64,000 bases of DNA from Paenibacillus_E sp040812395 (GTDB taxonomy: Bacteria; Bacillota; Bacilli; Paenibacillales; NBRC-103111): the NCBI RefSeq assembly GCF_040812395.1, contig NZ_JBFNXH010000018.1, positions 1 to 64,000 on the forward strand. Direction: 5' to 3'. Below are positions 1 through 7,378 of the stretch, piece after piece. How positions within the stretch are numbered: position 1 is the stretch's first letter; each line of letters opens with the position of its first letter. The notes under the pieces are model-generated. The model ran no database searches. It saw only the letters and a list, made by a program, of their open reading frames with translations, and was not told the DNA's origin. The translations under genes and the position numbers were made by a program.

Positions 1-107
1 ATTTCCCAGTATGTAAGACCCCTTGTAGACGACGAGGTTGATAGGTTCGAGGTGGAAGTGCAGCAATGCATGCAGCTGACGAATACTAATCGGTCGAGGG
101 CTTAACC
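1..107 (+). rRNA. rrl: 23S ribosomal RNA, 3' end (partial)
   Basis: The window opens inside the last ~107 nt of 23S rRNA. The closing stretch GAATACTAATCGGTCGAGGG followed by CTTAACC is the well-known 3' terminus of Firmicute 23S rRNA. The 5' part lies outside the window. A 5S gene follows after a 188-nt spacer, so this is the tail of a 16S-23S-5S operon reading rightwards. Confidence 0.93.
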
Positions 108-295
108 AAAACAATCCCAAGCAAGTGAAGCAGAAGCTGACGAAGCGATTGCCGAATACTTGATTGGAGCCAGAAAACAACTGGTTCAACAAATACCCAC
201 TTTACGCAAGTTTCGTATCTAGTTTTCAGGGTGCAACATGCACTTTGACGAGAGCTTATGCTTTCGAAGTAAGTTTTGCTACGCAAAACTCTTAG

Positions 296-412
296 TTTGG
301 TGATGATGGCGGAGGGGACCCACGCGTTCCCATCTCGAACACGACCGTTAAGCCCTCCAGCGTCGATGGTACTTGAACCGCAGGGTTCTGGGAGAGTAGA
401 ACGTTGCCAAGC
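296..412 (+). rRNA. rrf: 5S ribosomal RNA
   Basis: The ~117-nt gene begins TTTGGTGATGATGGCGGAGG and contains the conserved loop CCCATCTCGAACACG and the tail GGGAGAGTAGAACGTTGCCA, all characteristic of bacterial 5S rRNA. It is the last gene of the rRNA operon; no tRNA follows before the terminator. End points are set by analogy with Bacillus/Paenibacillus 5S and may be off by a few bases. Confidence 0.93.
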
Positions 413-420
413 ACAATCAG

Positions 421-452
421 AACCACTTGCTCCTGCAGGTGGTTTTTTGATT
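421..452 (+). terminator. Rho-independent terminator of the rRNA operon
   Basis: AACCAC (421-426) pairs with GTGGTT (439-444), and the palindrome CCTGCAGG lies in the loop region. A T-rich run follows directly. It lies 9 nt after the 5S gene. Confidence 0.8.
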
Positions 453-535
453 TTTTATTTTTCGGCAAGGGGCAATTGTTCTCGAGTATTAGGGTCAGAA
501 TAAGTAGTTGTGCTTTAGCCGTTCAGCATTTCCTT

Positions 536-564
536 TTGCATCCAATCACACACGTGTGTAAGAT
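536..564 (+). promoter_or_regulatory. Candidate sigma-A promoter for the FUSC/ArAE gene
   Basis: TTGCAT (536-541) and TAAGAT (559-564) are separated by 17 nt, 39 nt upstream of the GTG start at 603. This is a pattern match only. Confidence 0.4.
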
Positions 565-602
565 AAGAATGGACAGGTTATTTAAGTTTGAGGAGGAACT
601 TT

Positions 603-1670
603 GTGGTTTTTGGTGCACGCGTATGGAAAACAGGAATTGCGGTTACTTTGGCTTTATATATTAGTGCTTGGCTCAATTTTACGCCCCCGGTCATTGCAGC
701 GGTAGCGGCTATCTTTGCGATGCAGCCTTCAATTTACCGGTCTTGGCGCTATTTCTTGGAACAACTGCAAACGAACATACTGGGAGCGGCGTTAGCGCTA
801 CTGGCGGGCACATTTTTCTCGAATAATATCATTGCGATCGGCATCGTCTGTATTCTGGTAATTATCATTTGTTTACGGATGAGAATGGAAGAAACGATTG
901 GGCTGACGCTGGTTACGGTTGTAGCGGTTATGGAGGCTTCGGCGGAGTGGACGTTTGCGGTCAATCGATTTCTGTTGAGCTTGATTGGCATCGGCTGCGC
1001 CTTTTTGATCAATGTGCTCTTTTTTCCGCCGAAACCTAAGGAGCAATTTGCCGCACAAATACAGACCGCTTTTGGAATTATGTCGCTTCTTTTGCGGACG
1101 GTAATCTCGAATGAGATCAAGGAGACTGTGTTTCGGGAAGAGATGGAAGGGCTGCGGAGCGCCTTGCACGCCTTGGGCGGTAAGTATAAGCTCATGGAAG
1201 AAGAGGTGAAGAAGCTCAAGCGAGCGGGGTTCAGCCGAATTCGCCATCTCGTTATTTACAAGCAGAAGCTGCTTGTCATGAACAAGGGGTTTGAGGCTCT
1301 GGAAGCGGTGGAGGAGCATTATTTTCAGACCGCCCGGACAGCAGAAATTGATGCTTATTTCGATCATCATGTAGAGAGGTTGATCAAGTTTCACGAGCAT
1401 GTGCTGTTGAAATTCGATGAAAAGCTCAAGGCTGACAGCTCTGAAGGTATAGAAATGGAAGAGGAAAACGAACGGTTCATGACGACGCTCATCGAGCGTT
1501 ATCAGGAGTGGCCTGCCAACATGCTGCGGTTGTCGGTTGTAGCCGCTGCTCTGTACGATTACGGCCATCAGATAGCTAGACTGGATAAGCTTGTGGAGCA
1601 TGTTCATCGCGGCGATACAGAGGAGAAGGAACCTCTGGACGTTTTGCTAAAGAACATGAAGTTGAAGTGA
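603..1670 (+). CDS. Aromatic acid exporter (ArAE/FUSC-like, DUF939) family membrane protein
   Basis: The protein resembles the B. subtilis YqjA/YgaE type of the ArAE_1 family: an N-terminal membrane half and a soluble C-terminal helical half. Hydrophobic segments are visible over about residues 7-150 (for example the stretch rich in A/V around PPVIAAVAAIFAMQP, and SLIGIGCAFLINVLFFPP), followed by a charged, helical region to the end. The family is thought to export aromatic acids or other small anions; the substrate here is unknown. The frame is open from TTG 588, but AGGAGG at 591-596 lies 6 nt before GTG 603, so 603 is chosen (355 aa). It stands alone downstream of the rRNA operon and before the SEC-C gene. 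Confidence 0.8.
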   Translation: MVFGARVWKTGIAVTLALYISAWLNFTPPVIAAVAAIFAMQPSIYRSWRYFLEQLQTNILGAALALLAGTFFSNNIIAIGIVCILVIIICLRMRMEETIGLTLVTVVAVMEASAEWTFAVNRFLLSLIGIGCAFLINVLFFPPKPKEQFAAQIQTAFGIMSLLLRTVISNEIKETVFREEMEGLRSALHALGGKYKLMEEEVKKLKRAGFSRIRHLVIYKQKLLVMNKGFEALEAVEEHYFQTARTAEIDAYFDHHVERLIKFHEHVLLKFDEKLKADSSEGIEMEEENERFMTTLIERYQEWPANMLRLSVVAAALYDYGHQIARLDKLVEHVHRGDTEEKEPLDVLLKNMKLK

Positions 1671-1779
1671 TCTAGACGAGGTAGCCAAGGGAATTCGTGG
1701 CAAGTCCTATCGGAAATACCGAATAAATTGTAAAATAGACCAATGGATACTTTTTTCTTTTTTGGAAAGGATGAAGGAA

Positions 1780-2988
1780 ATGAATAAGCGCTTGAGCGCA
1801 AAAGATCAGAAGGCGCTTCTCGATGGCGTGGGAACGTTGGTTGAGCAGCAGTCGAAAATGACGACTAAAGCAGGGGCGAAGATATGGCCTGAGTATGATG
1901 TGCCGTTAGCACTCACAGCCGCTCTGTCTAATCTGTCGAAAAGCGAATTGACGGAAATCCGGAAGGATTTGAATCTAACCGGCGTGAGTACACTGAATAA
2001 GCAGCAGTTGATTCAAGCTTTGGAACAGGCAATTCCTGCGGCGCTTTCCACTCTTCTTCAGAAATTCGATGAGACCCGTTTTCAAATCATGAAACAGATC
2101 GCCGTCCGCGGCGGCTATTCGAATACGCTAATTGACTATGAACAGCTTGTCTATTTTGAGTCGAAGGGGCTCATCTTCCAAGGGGAGCACATGGGGAAGC
2201 ATACTGTAATTATCCCGCAGGAAATTCTCAAGAGGTTCCAAGACATCGACCATTCGGCTTACCGTGAAACGCTCAAAAGAAATACGGAATGGATCAAGCT
2301 TACGCATGGTTTGTTGTTTTACTATGGGTATCTCGATCTTAAAGATTTGATTAGCTTGATGGAGCAGTATACCGGAGTGCGTGTGGATGTTAATGAGTAT
2401 GCGGATGTCATTTATGATGCTGCTTTGTTTTATTGGAAAATAAATCCTGAAGTATATGGGTTCTCAAATAGTTTGATTACAGATATAGCACTAGTGAAAA
2501 GTGAGATTGAATTCAGAGCGAAATTAGCCCTCTATCCATTCACAAAGAATCAGCTTCTCTTAGCGGGCGTGCCGGGCTTTGTAGATAGAAATGCAAGCCA
2601 TAAGGCGTTTGTCGATTTTATCTGCAAGTGCTACAGCATTTCTCGAGGAGAAGCGGATTTTATCGTTGAAGAATGCGCGGATGCTATTCGGATGGGGCAA
2701 TCACCAGGTAAACTGTTGCAGTTGCTGCAGCAGTCACTGGAAATCAATGATCTGGAATTGACGAAGGCATTTATGAATCAGATCACATCCCTGAATAATC
2801 ATACACGGCAATGGTTTCTCAAAGGGTATACGCCAAACGAGCTGTCCTCTGCAAGCAAGCCCGCTGTTCCTGCGCAGCAGCCAAGGGCTAAGGGGGAAGT
2901 TATCGATTTTGCGACTAGAACCAAAGTAGGCAGAAATGACCCATGTCCGTGCGGCAGCGGCAAGAAGCATAAGAAATGCTGCGGGTGA
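1780..2988 (+). CDS. SEC-C metal-binding motif protein, function unknown
   Basis: A soluble protein of about 402 aa ending in a textbook SEC-C zinc motif (NDPCPCGSGKKHKKCCG), the C-terminal module shared with SecA that binds zinc and, in other proteins, ribosomes, SecB or substrates. The rest is helical; residues ~30-100 resemble a SAP-like helix-extended-loop-helix (LSKSELTEIRKDLNLTGVS), which is inference. No signal peptide or membrane segment is seen. In-frame starts are TTG 1762, ATG 1771 and ATG 1780; GGAAAGG (1764-1770) sits 9 nt before 1780, which is therefore preferred. A terminator follows. Partner and role are unknown. Confidence 0.75.
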   Translation: MNKRLSAKDQKALLDGVGTLVEQQSKMTTKAGAKIWPEYDVPLALTAALSNLSKSELTEIRKDLNLTGVSTLNKQQLIQALEQAIPAALSTLLQKFDETRFQIMKQIAVRGGYSNTLIDYEQLVYFESKGLIFQGEHMGKHTVIIPQEILKRFQDIDHSAYRETLKRNTEWIKLTHGLLFYYGYLDLKDLISLMEQYTGVRVDVNEYADVIYDAALFYWKINPEVYGFSNSLITDIALVKSEIEFRAKLALYPFTKNQLLLAGVPGFVDRNASHKAFVDFICKCYSISRGEADFIVEECADAIRMGQSPGKLLQLLQQSLEINDLELTKAFMNQITSLNNHTRQWFLKGYTPNELSSASKPAVPAQQPRAKGEVIDFATRTKVGRNDPCPCGSGKKHKKCCG

Positions 2989-3034
2989 AGATAGACGATA
3001 AGCGGAATCGTGGGTATTCTGCGTTTTCGATAGA

Positions 3035-3067
3035 AGGCACTTGCATAAACATGCGGGTGCTTTTCTG
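3035..3067 (+). terminator. Rho-independent terminator after the SEC-C gene
   Basis: AAGGCACTTGCAT (from 3035) pairs with ATGCGGGTGCTT around an AAAC loop, allowing G-T pairs, and is followed by TTTTCTGTTTT. Confidence 0.75.
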
Positions 3068-3255
3068 TTTTCCTGTTTGATGGAATATATTTTAAAGTGT
3101 GGCAAAAGTCCTATTTATGAAAAGGGTACTTCCGATATACTGATACGGTAAGTATCAAGTTAAGGAGAGTAACGGGAAATCAACGAATATAGCGGAAGAT
3201 TGGGCGCGTATTTTTGATATAGTGAATCCATAGGTAAAGCACGGAGGTGATCGGG

Positions 3256-4743
3256 TTGCCGATTGAAAGAAGCGGCATGGATGAGCGGGAACGATATTTT
3301 ATCGTTGGTCGCGATGAGGAATTGAAGCATTTCAAGCAATTGTTGGTTGGCCGAAATGAAGAGGGGCGAACCGATGTTTTACATATCTATGGGACGGGCG
3401 GCGTGGGGAAAACCACTTTCCTTCGGTTATGCCGCGATATGGCGAAGGAAGCTGGCGCATGCTTCATTCTATTGGACAGCCGCGATTTTGTTCATACGGA
3501 GCATGGCATTGGCGAAGCTTTACTTCTGCAGCTTCAGATGCATACGAAGGATGCAGGGGTGGAGGAGGGGACTCAGACCCATCTGAGGGATATATATTTG
3601 GAAGCGATTGCGCGAATAGCGCGGGAACAGCGTGTTGTATTAGCCTTCGATACGTTCGAAGAAATGACGGATATGGAAGCGTGGCTGCGCGAACGATTAC
3701 TCCCTTGGTTACCGGAGAACTCGATTGTGCTCTTGGCAGGCAGACATCCGCTTAAAGGCGGCTGGTTGTTGTCGCCGGCATGGCGGGAGAGATTGCGGCA
3801 AATCCCCATGAAGCATTTGGAAAAGGCGGATAGCATGCTTTATTTACAGCGATGCGGCATTCATGAGGAGAACAGGATGGAGCAAGTATGGGTCCAAACC
3901 CAGGGACATCCGCTTACGCTTTCTTTGGCTGCAGCTGCGAACGCTTACCAGGAAGGAGCGATCTTATTCACAGGAGCGGATTGGTTCGAGGAAGTCGCTG
4001 CGTTGTGGTTGAAGGAAGTGCCGGATCAAGAGCTGAGAAAGCGGGTTGAGGCGGTATCTGTGCTGCGGCATTTTAACCAGGAGCAGCTCTCGTATGTCAT
4101 GGAGGAGGAAGTGCCTCCGGATGTGTTTGATCGGCTAACGGAGCTTTCTTTTGTACGCAAATCAGAACGGGGCTGGCAGCTTCACGATTTGATGCGGGAA
4201 TCGACGAGCGCCCGATTGAAAGAACGGGCTCCGAAGATGTATCAGCGGTTAATGGAGCGAAGCGCGTCTTATCACGCCGAAGCGATAATCGCCTTATCCG
4301 GCCGCAGCAGAACGGGCTGGGAAGTGGGCGAGTTGTTTCGTTACGCCGGAGTTGACGTCATGAGAGCGCTGACCAGCGAAACGCCTCGCGGTTCGTATTA
4401 TTGGGAAACCATGACGGAATCCTCACTGGGAGATGCCATTGCTTATCTCGAGTGGCGGAAGAACTGCATGGAGGGGGTATCAGGTGTAGGTATTGACCCC
4501 GTAACCGGCAAACAGTTTTGGATTGAATACACGCCGGAGGAGGTGCGGTATAATTCCTCTCAAGTGGATGTCGAGGCACTTTTCCGGCTTGATCCTGAAT
4601 CGATTAAGCTGCTGCGCGACGAATCGGGGCGCACGGTTGCATTTGCAGTTACCGTTCCGCTTCATTCGGGGACACTTGCGTATCTGGAGAGCCATCCGTT
4701 TTGCGGACCTTACATGAAAACACTGACACCTGAAGAGAAATAG
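3256..4743 (+). CDS. STAND-type P-loop ATPase, N-terminal part of a LuxR-type regulator split by in-frame TAG
   Basis: This is the N-terminal ~495 residues of what reads as one LuxR-family regulator. A Walker A motif GTGGVGKTT lies near residues 47-55 and a Walker B-like VVLAFDTFEE near 125, so the region is an NB-ARC/STAND-like ATPase module; the part after residue ~380 resembles an acetyltransferase-like fold that continues after the stop. The reading frame meets TAG at 4741-4743 and continues in the same frame through 4744-5316 to a LuxR HTH. TTG 3256 is chosen because a near-perfect Shine-Dalgarno (GGAGGTGATC, 3243-3252) precedes it; the GTG at 3247 lies inside that site. The gene may be a pseudogene, two re-initiating cistrons, or a readthrough gene. 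Confidence 0.7.
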   Translation: MPIERSGMDERERYFIVGRDEELKHFKQLLVGRNEEGRTDVLHIYGTGGVGKTTFLRLCRDMAKEAGACFILLDSRDFVHTEHGIGEALLLQLQMHTKDAGVEEGTQTHLRDIYLEAIARIAREQRVVLAFDTFEEMTDMEAWLRERLLPWLPENSIVLLAGRHPLKGGWLLSPAWRERLRQIPMKHLEKADSMLYLQRCGIHEENRMEQVWVQTQGHPLTLSLAAAANAYQEGAILFTGADWFEEVAALWLKEVPDQELRKRVEAVSVLRHFNQEQLSYVMEEEVPPDVFDRLTELSFVRKSERGWQLHDLMRESTSARLKERAPKMYQRLMERSASYHAEAIIALSGRSRTGWEVGELFRYAGVDVMRALTSETPRGSYYWETMTESSLGDAIAYLEWRKNCMEGVSGVGIDPVTGKQFWIEYTPEEVRYNSSQVDVEALFRLDPESIKLLRDESGRTVAFAVTVPLHSGTLAYLESHPFCGPYMKTLTPEEK

Positions 4744-4749
4744 CGCTTA

Positions 4750-5316
4750 ATGGTACCTCGTGAAAAGCCTGCAGGTTGGTTCTTAGGGGCTATGGATTAT
4801 TCCGATGTGATGAATCCGGCTATCCGCAATGCTGGAATCTATTTGATTTATGAACACTTATGCGCCGGTGGCGTTGTCATCTGTTCACCTTTTCATACGG
4901 AAATTAGCGAGAAAGTATATCCGGGTGTCGGCTTCCGTATTATAGAAAGCGCAACGCATTACAACTACGATGGAAAAACGGCTACGCCAACCTATGCGCT
5001 TGATACGCGGGGGGATAAATTACGCGCCTTCATGGAGGACTTATTTCATAAAGCGGGCATGAAGTGGCAGCAAGCGGAGCAGGAAAAGATTGGCGCTGCG
5101 GAAGCACAAATCGTAAGAAAAGCGATGATGATGGAGCAATTAACGAAGCGTGAACAGGAAGTGGCTAAGTTAGTCTTGGCTGGATTCTCCAATGTGGAAG
5201 TGGCGGGGAAGCTGTTCGTTAGCGAAGTGACGGTCAAAAAGCATCTTCAGGCGGTTTACACCAAGCTGGGTATTAATTCCAGGATGCAGTTGGCAACTAA
5301 AATGCTGACCGAGTAA
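4750..5316 (+). CDS. C-terminal part of the split LuxR-type regulator (GNAT-like region plus LuxR HTH)
   Basis: The 188-residue segment has the same reading frame as 3256-4743 and is separated from it only by TAG-CGC-TTA. Residues ~1-100 look like the second half of a GNAT-like sensor domain; the last ~60 form a LuxR/GerE helix-turn-helix (LTKREQEVAKLVLAGFSN, then VSEVTVKKHLQAVYTKLGI). ATG 4750 has only a weak upstream ribosome site, so independent translation would depend on re-initiation 7 nt after the stop. If fused, the protein would be ~686 aa, with ATPase, sensor and HTH in MalT-like order. It ends 4 nt before the convergent P450 gene, with no terminator between them. Confidence 0.65.
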   Translation: MVPREKPAGWFLGAMDYSDVMNPAIRNAGIYLIYEHLCAGGVVICSPFHTEISEKVYPGVGFRIIESATHYNYDGKTATPTYALDTRGDKLRAFMEDLFHKAGMKWQQAEQEKIGAAEAQIVRKAMMMEQLTKREQEVAKLVLAGFSNVEVAGKLFVSEVTVKKHLQAVYTKLGINSRMQLATKMLTE

Positions 5317-5320
5317 TGGG

Positions 5321-6673
5321 TTAACGGTGCTCAGCAATTACACGGATACCACCCTTGGGGCGTAGTGTGATCATCGCTTCCGGCGTGACGGCGTGATGAC
5401 CTGGCACGTGCCGAAGTCGGAATCGTTGACCTATCGTGCTAAGGATGATGACCATTTCCAGCATTGCAAAATGATTCCCGATACAGGATCGCGGTCCTGC
5501 TCCGAAAGGGAAATAAGCAAGCTGGGGAAGCTTTTTCAATAGATCGTTCTCGAACCTTTCCGGCCGAAACGATTCCGGGTCGTCAAAATAATCAGCGCTT
5601 GTATGAAGCGGATAGGGCGTGATCATGACGGTTTCACCTTTGCGCATGAAGAAGTCGCCAATGTGAACGTCAGTCGTCGCCGTTCGTCCTGTCAGATACC
5701 CTGCAGGGCGAAGGCGCAGCGTTTCCCACAGGACATTTTGCGTATAGGGGAGATCGTTATAATCATCTGCGCTCGGCGCACGTCCGCCAAGGACACGTCC
5801 CCACTCCTGAAGAAGCTTCGTCTCCACTTCCGGATGCCGCATGATATAGTCGAATGCAAAAGCAAGCGTATTGGCGGTCGTTTCGTGTCCGGCTAGAAAA
5901 ACAGCCATGAGCTCATCGCGCAGCTGCTGATCGGACATCCCGGCTTGATCCACTTCATCAACGGCGGATAGGAGGATCCCCAGCAAATCCTGCTGTTCAA
6001 GGTCTGGATTGGCACGCCGCTCAGCGATCACTTTGAAAACGACCTGGTTCAGAGTTTCAATGGCGTTGGTGTATTCCCGATTTTGTTTGGTTGGAATGAG
6101 GAGTGGCAAGCGGATCAATGAACGGATTTTTTCCGTTGCTATCCGATTAATCGATTCATAGGCGCGGCCGATCTGATCCAGCTGTTTTTTGGAATCGAAG
6201 CTGAACATCGTTAGGGCAATAATGTCAAACGTGATGGCAAACAGGTCATCCGTTAACTCGCGAGATTGACCATCCTCCCATCGATCTGTGTTGTCGAGAG
6301 CGATTTTTGCCATTTGCTCGGCATACAGCTGCACATGGTTCTTGGTAAAACGCGGCTGCATCATCCGGCGCTGCCGCTTATGAAGATCGCCTTCGCTCAT
6401 GACGAGGCCCTCTCCTGTAAATCGTTTAATTTCGCTGAATGCTGCACTTTTAATGAAAGCGTCGGCTTTCGTAATCATAATCTCTTTGAGCTTCTCGGGA
6501 TCGAATACCGCGTAGAAGCGTTGTGGGCCGAGACGGAATTGGGCTACTGCCCCGAACTGGCGATGAAGACGGGTGAAGAAATCCAGCGGGTCATCGCGGA
6601 ATGTCTTCAAAGATCCGCCAATCATCGTTTCTTTGGGCAGGAGCGATGCTTCAGTTGGACTGGTTTGCAGCAT
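5321..6673 (-). CDS. Cytochrome P450
   Basis: A soluble P450 of 450 aa with all the signature motifs: oxygen-binding I-helix AGHETT (~residues 262-267), ExxR as ETLRLRP (~320), PERF (FRPERF), and the haem-binding loop FPFGAGPRSCIG (~395) with its cysteine thiolate. It should hydroxylate a small or fatty substrate with electrons from a separate redox partner; no ferredoxin or reductase lies beside it. The sequence type resembles CYP102/CYP4-like bacterial P450s, which is inference. The frame opens at 6694, but AAGGAGAGG lies inside that extension 8 nt before the ATG at 6671-6673, so the shorter start is used. Confidence 0.9.
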   Translation of the reverse strand: MLQTSPTEASLLPKETMIGGSLKTFRDDPLDFFTRLHRQFGAVAQFRLGPQRFYAVFDPEKLKEIMITKADAFIKSAAFSEIKRFTGEGLVMSEGDLHKRQRRMMQPRFTKNHVQLYAEQMAKIALDNTDRWEDGQSRELTDDLFAITFDIIALTMFSFDSKKQLDQIGRAYESINRIATEKIRSLIRLPLLIPTKQNREYTNAIETLNQVVFKVIAERRANPDLEQQDLLGILLSAVDEVDQAGMSDQQLRDELMAVFLAGHETTANTLAFAFDYIMRHPEVETKLLQEWGRVLGGRAPSADDYNDLPYTQNVLWETLRLRPAGYLTGRTATTDVHIGDFFMRKGETVMITPYPLHTSADYFDDPESFRPERFENDLLKKLPQLAYFPFGAGPRSCIGNHFAMLEMVIILSTIGQRFRLRHVPGHHAVTPEAMITLRPKGGIRVIAEHR

Positions 6674-6828
6674 GATAGAGTACCTCTCCTTCATAGTAAG
6701 TGCAGGTCCGACGGGGATGATTACAGGAAGCCGGAGTTCGCTGCAACGCCATTATGCCATGGCTGTCGATGCAAGGACTAGTATCCGTAAGGATAGGTTT
6801 TCGAGTTGGCGAGTATAAGTTTCACACC

Positions 6829-6855
6829 AAGGACGCCGCAGGGCGTTCTTTTTTT
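6829..6855 (+). terminator. Rho-independent terminator pointing right, no obvious gene upstream
   Basis: AAGGACGCC, GCA loop, GGCGTTCTT and a run of seven Ts. The nearest gene on its left is the P450, which reads the other way, so this terminator has lost, or never had, an annotated partner. Repeat copy A begins right after it. Confidence 0.65.
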
Positions 6856-6859
6856 AGAA

Positions 6860-7217
6860 TGTTGAGAGATTTCGCATGCATCGGGTGGTACGCGTATCTG
6901 AGATGATGGACGTAGAAGATCCGGAAGTGCCACAGCGGTTTGGAGCATTGAAATGTCGCCTCAAACTGCGATAGGTCGTCTTTTTGCACGGGGAGCGGAA
7001 CGTAGGTACGTTAAGAGGCGTTATTTTCGGTTGTAGGGACATTTGGCGGAACTACAGTGCGTTATGAGCAGGAAATGCTGGGTTGTAAGCATAGTTTCAC
7101 TCATTTAACGCACCCTAGTTCCGCCTCGGGGGGAGGAGAGGGACGTTACCGCGAAATAAGGCATCGTAGTTCCGTCAATATCGCTGTGCATGGGGGATAA
7201 GCGGCCCGGCAGTACTA
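6860..7217. repeat. Dispersed palindromic element, copy A
   Basis: Intergenic copy with the left flank shared with copies B and C, then the 181-bp core at 6995-7175. Motifs: forward at 6995 and 7046 (GCGGAACTACAGTGCGTTAT), reverse ending at 7124 and 7175. Forward motifs are 51 bp apart, reverse motifs 51 bp apart, and the central inverted pair spans 79 bp. The central pair can form a long stem (7045-7054 with 7116-7125; 7057-7063 with 7107-7113; 7065-7068 with 7100-7103; 7076-7079 with 7088-7091). Similarity to B and C fades near 7217. No reading frame is conserved among copies. Confidence 0.85.
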
Positions 7218-7325
7218 TGCAGAACGATCTCAAGACGACTCCACTCCTCTTTGTATAGAGATTATCAATACTTAATTGAATAAATCTATTAGACAATTTT
7301 TAGAGCCCAGTGGTAAATTAAGGCA

Positions 7326-7352
7326 TATATCTTACTTAGTCTATAGGATTAA
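7326..7352 (+). promoter_or_regulatory. CymR-like operator, site 1
   Basis: TATATC, 11 nt, ATAGGATTAA, ending 27 nt before the start of the ABC binding protein. The half-sites and their 11-nt spacing match two other sites in the window (25517 and 26824). The layout resembles my recollection of the CymR consensus of Bacillus, whose 3' half reads ATMGGAATTT. Confidence 0.5.
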
Positions 7353-7378
7353 TTGAAATTAGAGGGGGATACATTCAA

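Noticed and set aside
873..1607. 244-codon minus-strand frame
   Set aside because: It is the antisense shadow of the ArAE/FUSC gene; it has no ribosome site and the composition is atypical of a protein.
3001..3030. GCGGAATCGTGGGT followed by GCGTT, resembling one motif of the dispersed element
   Set aside because: No partner motifs are found at +51, or inverted at the 79-bp distance, so it is treated as chance similarity.
6854..7042. Minus-strand open frames starting MSLQPKI in copies A, B and C of the element
   Set aside because: The similar N-termini reflect DNA similarity only. After ~20 codons the frames diverge, because small insertions shift the reading frame between copies, and no ribosome site precedes them. 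Protein coding is not conserved.
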